A stretch of DNA of 35,221 bases, taken from NCBI GenBank assembly GCA_964570685.1, contig CAZMZC010000034.1, positions 1-35,221 of the forward strand, in the 5' to 3' direction. The notes beneath the pieces are model-generated. The model was not told where the DNA came from. It did no database searches and saw only the letters and a list, made by a program, of their open reading frames with translations. This DNA is from UBA1189 sp964570685 (GTDB lineage: Bacteria; Bacteroidota; Bacteroidia; Bacteroidales; Bacteroidaceae). Below are positions 7,556 through 14,962 of the stretch, one piece after another. Each line of letters opens with the position of its first letter. Within the stretch, counting starts at the first letter, position 1. The position numbers and the translations under genes are program-made.

Positions 7556-8362
7556 ATGAGACTATCAATTTCAATCCTGCTGGCATCGCTCACTATGCTT
7601 GCCAGCGCACAAGACATTAAGATGACCGACCTTGCACCTGTTGAAGTGAAGGTAAGTTATGAGTTGGACCAACTTTGTGATTATTCTACTGAGCGGAGGA
7701 ACGAAGATTGGCGAGAGAAACAGACGCTGATTCTTGAAATCGGCAAGGGAATGGCGCACAGCTATGGAGTGAAAGACCATAACAAACTGCAGAAACAGTT
7801 TGCGATGAAGCGCGACAAGAACCGTTGGAAACTCGAAATAAACCTTCACGCACTGATTGGCGAAACCTTCATCGGCTATCCCAAGAATAAGGAGCTGACA
7901 CAAATCGTAGACTTGGATGTGGCTGGGGTATATCAGTATACCGAGGCGGTGCCAAAGCTAAAGTGGGAGATTTCCGCTGAGCATAAGATCATCTTGGGCT
8001 ATGATTGCCAGCGTGCCACCTGCACCTTCCGCGGGCGCGACTACGAGGCGTGGTTCACCACGGAGATACCGCTGAGCTATGGTCCGTGGAAGTTCCAAGG
8101 ACTGCCCGGCCTTATCCTCGAAGTAGCAGATACCAAGAATGAATATCACTTCACCGCCACAGGCATAGAGCAGGTGGATGGCAAGGAGAGCATACAAATA
8201 TTTGAGGAGGAGATACGCCCCATCAAGCGCACCCGTGCCTTGAAGATGGAGGCTATGCTGCACAAGGATCACGGTACGTTTGCATCGGACTATGGCATCA
8301 CTTTCCGCATGGAGGGTTTTGAACACAGTGTGCTTCCCTATCATCCCATAGAGCTGAAATGA
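7556..8362 (+). CDS. GLPGLI family protein
   Basis: 268 residues from the ATG at 7556, chosen because it opens a clear signal peptide (LSISILLASLTMLASAQ, cleavage near residue 19); the longer open frame from 7418 overlaps the preceding gene and has no signal. The diagnostic hexapeptide GLPGLI is at residues 182-187, in the context GPWKFQGLPGLILEV, and defines the Bacteroidetes GLPGLI family (PF09697). Molecular function of the family is not established. Its members are exported and often encoded beside outer-membrane barrels, as here. The stop overlaps the next start (ATGA, 8359-8362), so expression of the two is probably coupled. A periplasmic accessory role for one or both barrels is inference. 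Confidence 0.88.
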   Translation: MRLSISILLASLTMLASAQDIKMTDLAPVEVKVSYELDQLCDYSTERRNEDWREKQTLILEIGKGMAHSYGVKDHNKLQKQFAMKRDKNRWKLEINLHALIGETFIGYPKNKELTQIVDLDVAGVYQYTEAVPKLKWEISAEHKIILGYDCQRATCTFRGRDYEAWFTTEIPLSYGPWKFQGLPGLILEVADTKNEYHFTATGIEQVDGKESIQIFEEEIRPIKRTRALKMEAMLHKDHGTFASDYGITFRMEGFEHSVLPYHPIELK

Positions 8363-10935
8363 TGAAAAGGCTCTTTTCGTTTATCCTCTGCGCAGTGCTT
8401 GCCATAGCCTCCTTTGCCGAGCAGTGCGATACGATATGCATCTCGGGACAGGTGTTGGGCACCGATGGTGTGCCCGCAGCAGACGTCATCGTGGTGGTGA
8501 TGCACCCTGCCGACTCGTCGGTAGTGGCCTTCAACATGACCGATGAGGAGGGATGCTACAGCGTCAGCCTCGTACCCCAAGAGAGAGAATTGCTCATCAG
8601 CATGGCGGGATTCAATGTGAAGCGCACCGTGCAGAGGATAGGCGCCGAAAGCCAGACACTGAACCTCATCGCCTTGGAGGAGAGCATCATACTCCGCGAG
8701 GTGCAAATCAAGGCGCAGAAGCTATGGGGCAGCCGCGACACGCTCAACTACTTGGTGGCTGCCTACACCACCGAGTATGACCGCACCATAGGTGATGTGC
8801 TGAAGCAGCTCCCCGGCATCACCATCGAGGGCGGACTGATAAAATACCAGGGCGTAGCCATCAACCATTTCTATATAGAGAATATGGATGTGCTGCAAGG
8901 GCGATATGGCATTGCCACGGAGGGAATCAAGGCCGAGGATGTGGCTACCGTGCAGGTGCTGGAGAATCACGAACACGTGAGGGCGCTGCAAGGGGAAAGC
9001 CAGTCGGAGTCGGCCGCCATCAACCTCAAGCTGAAGGACAAGGCCAAGGGGGTGTGGACGAAATCGTTCGGTGTGGGCTTGGGGTACGATGACAATGTGC
9101 TGTGGCGCTGTGAGGCCAACCCGATGTACTTCGGCAAGGAGCACCAGCACGTCATTTTCTACGGCAATGACAATACGGGTAGTGGAGTAGACCGTGCCGT
9201 GCAGCACTACGACCGCCACGGACTGGGTGCCACGGTGCTGACCGATATTCTCTACTCAGGCAGTTCGCCCGTAGGCATCACCTTGCACAACAATGCCCAC
9301 ACGCTGAACCTGAGCAATCTGAACAAGCTGAGCGATACCAAGCAGCTGCGCTATAACCTTACCTACAATCACGACACCCAACGCCGAAGCTCCTATCAGC
9401 AGACAGCCTATTACTTGCCAGGTGACGATGTACGCCTCATCACAGAAGACATCGCCTCGCGCCGAGCCACTGATGATGCCCACTTCAACCTCTCCTACGA
9501 GAACAATGCCGATGCCCGATTCCTGAGTCACACCCTCGATTTGGTGGGGCAATGGGCCGATGCCAGCGGCACGGTATCGTCAAACGACAACAGCATTCTC
9601 CAGTCTGCCAGCAACCGCAACATAGGCTTGAGCGAGAAGACCCATTGGATACATCGGGGCGAAGGACGCGTAGGCTTTGAGGTAAAAAGCAACAATACCC
9701 TGCAGGTTACACCCCAAGCCCTGTCGGTCAGTGGCGGCATGACGGCCTATCAGGAGGCAGAAATCACGAGAGTGAACACGGCCAATAGCTTCGCCCTGCT
9801 CAAGGACTTGCGCCGCAAGCGCTGGAGCATCATCCCCACGGCGGCGTTGAATGCGAGCTACGTCAGTGTGGAGTCCATCTTGCGTGCGGCAACCTCCGAT
9901 GAGGGTAGCATGCACTATCTCCACGCCGAGGGCAATGTGGGTGCCACATTACGCTACGTAAAGAACGAGTTTCGCATGGACTTCAGGCTGCCGCTCACAT
10001 TCTACTACACCAGTGTGATGAACGAGGCCGAGGCTACACGGATGCGTTTCTCGCCATCGTTCTATATGATATGGAAAGCCAATGACTGCTGGACCCTCAC
10101 GGGGCGTGCCGGTTACGGTATGCGCCAGACTCCATGGACGCAACTGCTCGCTACAGCCGTTATGGACAACTACCGCACCGTGAGCCGCTATATGGTCAAC
10201 CTCTCTGACAGCCATTCGGCTTCATCGCAAGTGAAGATTAATTACAAGGACATCATGACCAGCTTCTTCTCCTACGTGCAAGGCACCGTGTCGCGTTCGT
10301 GGAGCGATGTCATCTACGGCACCACCATTGATGAACGCGCACACACCGTGCTGCAGGCCGAATATATGCCCCACAGCAGCGACAGGTATTCACTGAACGC
10401 TCACGCCAGCAAAGGATTTGAGCGTATGGATGCCAAGATAGAGGCCGATGCAGGATATACCCATAGCAAGAGCCAGCTGCTGCGCCAATCTGTCGTTACC
10501 GACTACCAAGGCGAGGCCTATACGCTCAGCGGAGACCTCTCGGCACGCGTTGCCAAGCCTCTGCGCTTAGGGTATGGTTGCCATTGGCTGCTCTCCCACA
10601 CCCTGACGGCCGATTACCGACACACCATCAACACATTCACCCAGCAAGCCCATCTGAATGCCACATTCATCCCCAACAGCCTGACGATGAACATCACGGC
10701 CAAGCATACCCACAACAGCAACCTGCAAGGACGGAAGGACTACACCTTCGTGGATGCATCGCTCACGCTACGCACCAAGAAGAAGCAGGAGTTTGTTCTC
10801 TCGGTCAACAATCTTTCGGGTACCCGCACATTCATTTCACACTCCAACACCGACCTCACCGAAAGCTTAGCCATCTATCACTTGCGCCCACGCAGCGTAA
10901 TGCTCACTACGCGGTTGGACTTGAAGAGGAAATAA
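8359..10935 (+). CDS. second outer-membrane TonB-receptor-like beta-barrel protein
   Basis: 858 residues. Signal peptide about 1-20, then a carboxypeptidase-regulatory-like domain (about 26-112, ISGQVLGTDGVPAADVIV), a plug-like region (about 125-235, TIGDVLKQLPGITIEGG ... VATVQVLENHEHVRAL) and a long barrel. It ends in a basic ...TTRLDLKRK tail. It is a distant relative of the protein at 4674 with the same domain order but low visible identity. The start overlaps the GLPGLI stop by four bases (ATGA), indicating translational coupling. The plug-like region suggests gated transport, but no TonB box or SusD gene was recognised. Substrate unknown. Confidence 0.8.
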   Translation: MMKRLFSFILCAVLAIASFAEQCDTICISGQVLGTDGVPAADVIVVVMHPADSSVVAFNMTDEEGCYSVSLVPQERELLISMAGFNVKRTVQRIGAESQTLNLIALEESIILREVQIKAQKLWGSRDTLNYLVAAYTTEYDRTIGDVLKQLPGITIEGGLIKYQGVAINHFYIENMDVLQGRYGIATEGIKAEDVATVQVLENHEHVRALQGESQSESAAINLKLKDKAKGVWTKSFGVGLGYDDNVLWRCEANPMYFGKEHQHVIFYGNDNTGSGVDRAVQHYDRHGLGATVLTDILYSGSSPVGITLHNNAHTLNLSNLNKLSDTKQLRYNLTYNHDTQRRSSYQQTAYYLPGDDVRLITEDIASRRATDDAHFNLSYENNADARFLSHTLDLVGQWADASGTVSSNDNSILQSASNRNIGLSEKTHWIHRGEGRVGFEVKSNNTLQVTPQALSVSGGMTAYQEAEITRVNTANSFALLKDLRRKRWSIIPTAALNASYVSVESILRAATSDEGSMHYLHAEGNVGATLRYVKNEFRMDFRLPLTFYYTSVMNEAEATRMRFSPSFYMIWKANDCWTLTGRAGYGMRQTPWTQLLATAVMDNYRTVSRYMVNLSDSHSASSQVKINYKDIMTSFFSYVQGTVSRSWSDVIYGTTIDERAHTVLQAEYMPHSSDRYSLNAHASKGFERMDAKIEADAGYTHSKSQLLRQSVVTDYQGEAYTLSGDLSARVAKPLRLGYGCHWLLSHTLTADYRHTINTFTQQAHLNATFIPNSLTMNITAKHTHNSNLQGRKDYTFVDASLTLRTKKKQEFVLSVNNLSGTRTFISHSNTDLTESLAIYHLRPRSVMLTTRLDLKRK

Positions 10936-11051
10936 GACTATCATCAGACATTTCCTCCTGCACCATTGCACACAGAAACTATAGCGAAAATGAAGATTTA
11001 CATTTTCCAAGCCACAATCGACTGACCACTACAGCTGTTACACCGAAAATA

Positions 11052-11081
11052 TTTACACAAACATTTACACTTTTTGTACAC
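11052..11081 (+). promoter_or_regulatory. second phased TTTRTACAC array
   Basis: TACAC occurs at 11054, 11066 and 11077 (spacing 12, 11 bp) in contexts ATTTACAC, ATTTACAC and TTTGTACAC. Sequence and spacing match the array at 3341-3386, suggesting that the same protein binds both. It lies about 140 bp upstream of the GH30 -7 element. Confidence 0.5.
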
Positions 11082-11222
11082 TTTATTGGAGGCTCATCGT
11101 CATCGTTAAGTAGCGTATTGTACAGTTGTTGCATATACGACTGTGGTACTTCTATGGGGAAAAGTATCAAGAGAAGTTGTAAAAAAACATCGGATGGACT
11201 GTTCTTTATCGGAATTTATCTT

Positions 11223-11230
11223 TATCTTTG
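11223..11230 (+). promoter_or_regulatory. -7 element of the GH30 gene
   Basis: TATCTTTG fits TAnnTTTG. No TTTG is present at the usual -33 distance, which would fit an activated promoter. The leader would be about 45 nt. Confidence 0.55.
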
Positions 11231-11283
11231 TGGGGAGTGCAAGATAAAACAAGCCAACAATATACATTAATTATATAATAGAT

Positions 11284-12789
11284 ATGAGAGACATGAAGAA
11301 GTTACTGGTGATAGCGGGTGCCATCTTAGGGGCAGCCACCATACAGGCACAGACCGTAGTATCGTACACTACAACGGAAGGCCAAGTTTGGGAATCGGGG
11401 AAGCAGACGATGAAGAAGCATCCTCAGACCACTCCTGTGCTGGAACTTACAGGAGACGAGGAGGGAGTGGAGTTTCGTGCCTGGGGTACCACATTCAACG
11501 AACTTGATTGGGATGCCTTCAATTTGCTCACACGTGATGAGCAGAACGAAGTTATGTACAATCTGTTTGCCCCAAACGGAGACCTGCATTTTACTCACGG
11601 TCGTGTGTCAATGAATGCCAACGACTATGCCCGTTCGTGGTATAGCTGTAGCGATGTGGCTGGTGACTTTGAGCTGCGCTACTTCAACATAGAACGCGAC
11701 AAGACCAGTATCATACCCCTTGCCCGGGCGGCACAAAAGCACTGCCCAAGCCTGCAACTGTTTATGAGTCCGTGGTCACCACCCACGTGGATGAAGATTA
11801 ATCAGGACTATCCTGTCCTGTCAAACAGACATAATGATTTGGACCCTCGCAAGGACTATCTCCTATATATGGATGACGGCAAAAGCAGCAATCCTGATGA
11901 GATGAAGCTACTGGGCAATCGCGACGGCGTATTTCCACGACGCTTGGCTCTGCAGGATTATTTCATTAAGGATCCCCGCTATCTGCAATGCTATGCCGAT
12001 ATGTTTTGCCGGTTTATAGACTTGTATGCCGAACAAGGCCTTCCTATCACCAAGGTGATGTACCAGAACGAAGCCTATTCGTATACCCCCTATCCTGGAT
12101 GTGCGTGGACGGCCGAGGGGACGCTCCTCTTCAACAACGAATATCTTGCCCCCACGCTGGCCAAGCACCACCCCGAGGTGGAACTGTGGATAGGTACGTT
12201 CAACACCAATCGCCTCGACTACGTGGAAAAGATTCTCGACGACCCCACCCTGCAGTGCAACGTGAAAGGAGTAGGCACACAGTGGGAGTGCCGCAACAAT
12301 CTGCCCCAGTTGCGCAAGAGATATCCCAACCTCCGTTTCATGCAATCGGAAAGCGAATGTGGCAATGGCAGCATGGACTGGGCTGCAGGCGAGCACACCT
12401 TCTTCTTGATTGCCGATAACTTAGGAAATGGGTGCGACGAATACTACAACTGGAACTTCATATTGAAAGACAATGGCATATCGCCTTGGGGCTGGACACA
12501 GAATGCCCTCATACAGGTAGACAGCAAGACGCGCGAGATGCGCTACACGGCCGAATACTATGCCTACAAGCACTTCAGCCATTTCGTGACCCCAGGAGCC
12601 ACAATGATAGGATATAGCGGCCGCGAACATGCCCAAACGCCTATCGTTGTGTACAGGACCAGCAAGGGAATAGTAACCATTGCCGGTAACTTTACCGACC
12701 AACCCCAACAGGCAAGCATCAAAATGGGGGAGAAGTATCTAAATATCACTATGGAGCCCCATTCATTCAACACTTACGTGATAAAGTAG
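11284..12789 (+). CDS. secreted GH30 glycoside hydrolase
   Basis: 501 residues with a signal peptide (about 1-23, cleaved after IQAQ). The catalytic (beta/alpha)8 barrel shows GH30 hallmarks: MSPWSPPTWMK (161-171), the acid/base in MYQNEAYS (Glu263) and the nucleophile in FMQSESECGNG (Glu356 most likely). A C-terminal beta-sandwich (about 415-501) packs against the barrel in this family. GH30 enzymes hydrolyse beta-glucosidic, beta-xylosidic or related bonds by retention; the fit to glucosylceramidase/beta-1,6-glucanase-like members is best, but the exact substrate cannot be read from sequence. An alternative start is ATG 11293. It stands alone, with no SusC/SusD pair. The shared TACAC array hints at common control with the regulator at 3426. 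Confidence 0.85.
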   Translation: MRDMKKLLVIAGAILGAATIQAQTVVSYTTTEGQVWESGKQTMKKHPQTTPVLELTGDEEGVEFRAWGTTFNELDWDAFNLLTRDEQNEVMYNLFAPNGDLHFTHGRVSMNANDYARSWYSCSDVAGDFELRYFNIERDKTSIIPLARAAQKHCPSLQLFMSPWSPPTWMKINQDYPVLSNRHNDLDPRKDYLLYMDDGKSSNPDEMKLLGNRDGVFPRRLALQDYFIKDPRYLQCYADMFCRFIDLYAEQGLPITKVMYQNEAYSYTPYPGCAWTAEGTLLFNNEYLAPTLAKHHPEVELWIGTFNTNRLDYVEKILDDPTLQCNVKGVGTQWECRNNLPQLRKRYPNLRFMQSESECGNGSMDWAAGEHTFFLIADNLGNGCDEYYNWNFILKDNGISPWGWTQNALIQVDSKTREMRYTAEYYAYKHFSHFVTPGATMIGYSGREHAQTPIVVYRTSKGIVTIAGNFTDQPQQASIKMGEKYLNITMEPHSFNTYVIK

Positions 12790-12876
12790 GAAAGTTACTC
12801 TCAACTGACGCTGGAAAGAGAGCAGAGATAAGCTTGATTTATCTAAGCCGAATGACAAGGAAGAAAATATTATTAA

Positions 12877-13086
12877 ATAAATTTGGAAATTCGTTCGCCT
12901 TGCACTAAATTTAGTCCTGTTGCATAGGACAGAAATTAAGCTGCACCTCAGAAATATTCAAATAAATTTGATATTTCATTCGGTTTGCACAACTTTAGTT
13001 TGCGCTTCGCACAAACAGAATTTAGGCGGCGGCTCGGAAAAACTCAAATTTTATTTGGTTTTTCGCTCGCCTTGCACTAAATTTGT
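12877..13086 (+). repeat. three diverged promoter-like repeats (about 84-bp period)
   Basis: Three copies (about 12877-12914, 12940-12999, 13025-13086) share the pattern AAATAAATTTG...TTTCG(T)TCG(C/G)(C/T)TTGCACTAAATTT. Copies 2 and 3 also share a GCNGC(A/G)CCTC(A/G)GAAA-like head. Each contains a TTTG followed about 20 bp later by a TAnnTTTG-like string; only the third matches fully. The 350-bp gap between the GH30 and NifU-like genes otherwise holds no gene. Confidence 0.7.
13054..13085 (+). promoter_or_regulatory. promoter TTTG-N20-TAAATTTG of the NifU-like operon
   Basis: -33 TTTG at 13054-13057 and -7 TAAATTTG at 13078-13085, spacing 20. The start would be near 13092, giving a leader of about 47 nt. 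It is the third and best preserved of the three promoter-like repeats. Confidence 0.65.
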
Positions 13087-13138
13087 CACACGAAATAGAA
13101 GATTTTATTTTCATTCACTTATTAAATTAAGAAAAACA

Positions 13139-13840
13139 ATGGTTTATTCACATGAAGTAGAACACATGTGTGTTGTAAAGAAGGGTCCTAACCACGGTCC
13201 CGCTCCCATACCTGAAGAGGGCAAGTGGGTACAGTCTAAGGAGATCAAGGACATCTCAGGTTTGACACACGGTATCGGTTGGTGCGCACCTCAGCAGGGC
13301 GCTTGTAAGCTCACCTTGAACGTGAAGGAAGGTATCATCCAGGAGGCATTGGTAGAGACCATCGGCTGCTCTGGTATGACACACTCTGCCGCTATGGCAT
13401 CGGAGATCCTTCCCGGAAAGACTCTCCTCGAGGCTCTCAACACTGACCTCGTATGCGACGCTATCAACACCGCTATGCGTGAGCTCTTCCTGCAGATCGT
13501 TTATGGCCGCACACAGAGCGCCTTCTCAGAGGGTGGCTTGATGATCGGTGCCGGTCTCGAAGACCTCGGCAAGGGCCTCCGCTCACAGGTAGGTACACTC
13601 TACGGCACACTCGCCAAGGGTCCCCGCTACCTCGAGATGGCTGAGGGCTACATCAGCCGCATAGCACTCGACAAGGACGACCAGATTTGCGGTTACGAGT
13701 TCGTACACCTGGGCAAGTTCATGGACGAAATCAAGAAGGGTACCGATGCCAACGAGGCCTTGAAGAAGGTAACTGGCACCTACGGACGCTTCACCGCCGA
13801 GCAGGGCGCAGTAAAACATATTGATCCACGTCACGAATAA
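13139..13840 (+). CDS. NifU/IscU-like iron-sulfur cluster scaffold protein
   Basis: 233 residues from the ATG at 13139; the longer open frame from 12920 runs through the promoter repeats. The NifU-N-like fold shows Cys56 (QGACKL), Cys77 (TIGCSGMTHSAAMASE) and Cys106 (TDLVC), a spacing like the three cluster-ligating cysteines of IscU/NifU-N. Compared with IscU it is longer at both ends. RefSeq-type families pair such a scaffold with a GGGtGRT protein, exactly as here, with a 19-bp gap. No cysteine desulfurase is in the window. Codon choice is strongly biased, like pflB, which suggests high expression. The client protein is unknown. Confidence 0.75.
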   Translation: MVYSHEVEHMCVVKKGPNHGPAPIPEEGKWVQSKEIKDISGLTHGIGWCAPQQGACKLTLNVKEGIIQEALVETIGCSGMTHSAAMASEILPGKTLLEALNTDLVCDAINTAMRELFLQIVYGRTQSAFSEGGLMIGAGLEDLGKGLRSQVGTLYGTLAKGPRYLEMAEGYISRIALDKDDQICGYEFVHLGKFMDEIKKGTDANEALKKVTGTYGRFTAEQGAVKHIDPRHE

Positions 13841-13859
13841 TAATAAGGAGGAAAGAACT

Positions 13860-14870
13860 ATGATTAGAGAAGTAAAATTCGAGAGCCAGGACCGCCGCAT
13901 CAAGCAGATTCTCGCTGCACTGAACGAGTACGGTATCCAATCCATTGAAGAGGCCAACGAGATTTGCGACCAGTATGGTCTTGATCCTTATTTGGCATGT
14001 GAAGAGACACAGCCCATCTGCTTCGAGAACGCTAAGTGGGCCTACGTAGTAGGTTGCGCTATCGCCATCAAGAAGGGTGTGAAGACTGCTGCCGAGGCTG
14101 CCGAGGCTATCGGTATCGGCCTGCAGGCATTCTGCATCCCCGGTTCAGTTGCCGACGACCGTAAGGTAGGTCTCGGTCACGGTAACCTCGCAGCCATGCT
14201 GCTCCGCGAGGAGACCAAGTGCTTCGCCTTCCTCGCAGGTCACGAGTCATTCGCTGCTGCCGAGGGTGCCATCAAGATTGCCGCTAAGGCCGACAAGGTA
14301 CGTAAGGAGCCCCTCCGCGTAATCCTCAACGGTCTGGGCAAGGACGCTGCACAAATCATCGCACGCATCAACGGTTTCACCTACGTACAGACACAGTTTG
14401 ACTACTACACAGGCGAGCTCAAAGAGGTACAGCGCATCGCTTACTCTGACGGTCCCCGTGCAAAGGTTAACTGCTACGGTGCCGATGACGTACGCGAGGG
14501 CGTAGCCATCATGTGGAAGGAAGGCGTAGACGTATCTATCACCGGTAACTCTACCAACCCCACACGTTTCCAGCACCCCACCGCAGGCACCTATAAGAAG
14601 GAGCGCGTGCTCGCTGGCAAGCCCTACTTCTCAGTGGCTTCAGGTGGTGGTACAGGCCGTACCCTCCATCCCGACAACATGGCAGCCGGTCCCGCCTCAT
14701 ACGGTATGACCGACACGATGGGCCGTATGCACTCTGATGCTCAGTTTGCTGGTTCATCTTCAGTGCCCGCTCACGTAGAGATGATGGGCTTCCTCGGCAT
14801 CGGTAACAACCCCATGGTAGGTTGCACCGTAGCTTGCGCCGTTGACGTAGCTCAGGCTTTGAACAAGTAA
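13860..14870 (+). CDS. GGGtGRT family protein
   Basis: 336 residues from the ATG at 13860, which follows a full Shine-Dalgarno AAGGAGGA (13845-13852); an in-frame ATG at 13821 lies inside the preceding gene. The signature GGGTGRT appears in the segment SVASGGGTGRTLHPDN (residues about 258-273). The family (PF14057) is named for that motif and has no established biochemical function. Cysteines include CDQYG, ACEETQ and VGCTVACAVD. Constant pairing with the NifU-like gene suggests a role in building or using an iron-sulfur cluster, which is inference. Codon use is typical of highly expressed genes. No signal peptide, so probably cytoplasmic. Confidence 0.9.
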   Translation: MIREVKFESQDRRIKQILAALNEYGIQSIEEANEICDQYGLDPYLACEETQPICFENAKWAYVVGCAIAIKKGVKTAAEAAEAIGIGLQAFCIPGSVADDRKVGLGHGNLAAMLLREETKCFAFLAGHESFAAAEGAIKIAAKADKVRKEPLRVILNGLGKDAAQIIARINGFTYVQTQFDYYTGELKEVQRIAYSDGPRAKVNCYGADDVREGVAIMWKEGVDVSITGNSTNPTRFQHPTAGTYKKERVLAGKPYFSVASGGGTGRTLHPDNMAAGPASYGMTDTMGRMHSDAQFAGSSSVPAHVEMMGFLGIGNNPMVGCTVACAVDVAQALNK

Positions 14871-14890
14871 TCTGACAATAGATTATAACG

Positions 14891-14930
14891 CAAGTCCCTG
14901 CAATCGATGATTGCAGGGACTTGTTTGTTT
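14891..14930. terminator. bidirectional terminator hairpin
   Basis: A perfect 15-bp stem (14891-14905 with 14909-14923, CAAGTCCCTGCAATC) closes a 3-nt GAT loop and is followed by TTTGTTT on the plus strand. It lies between the convergent GGGtGRT and DPP7-like genes. The plus-strand tail is better than the minus-strand one. Confidence 0.85.
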
Positions 14931-14962
14931 ATCACTATGTGGCTGAGAGTCTGAGCAAGACA

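Larger units (their letters stand above)
10936..11283 (+). other. 348-bp intergenic region upstream of the GH30 gene
   Basis: No credible gene. It contains a second TACAC array (11052-11081), a single TTGTACA near 11118, and the -7 element at 11223. The open frame that crosses it from 10578 is an antiregister shadow of the preceding gene. No strong terminator was found after 10935. Confidence 0.5.

Noticed and set aside
12920..13138. Longer N-terminus for the NifU-like protein
   Set aside because: The extension translates the promoter repeats, and the family starts near the ATG at 13139.
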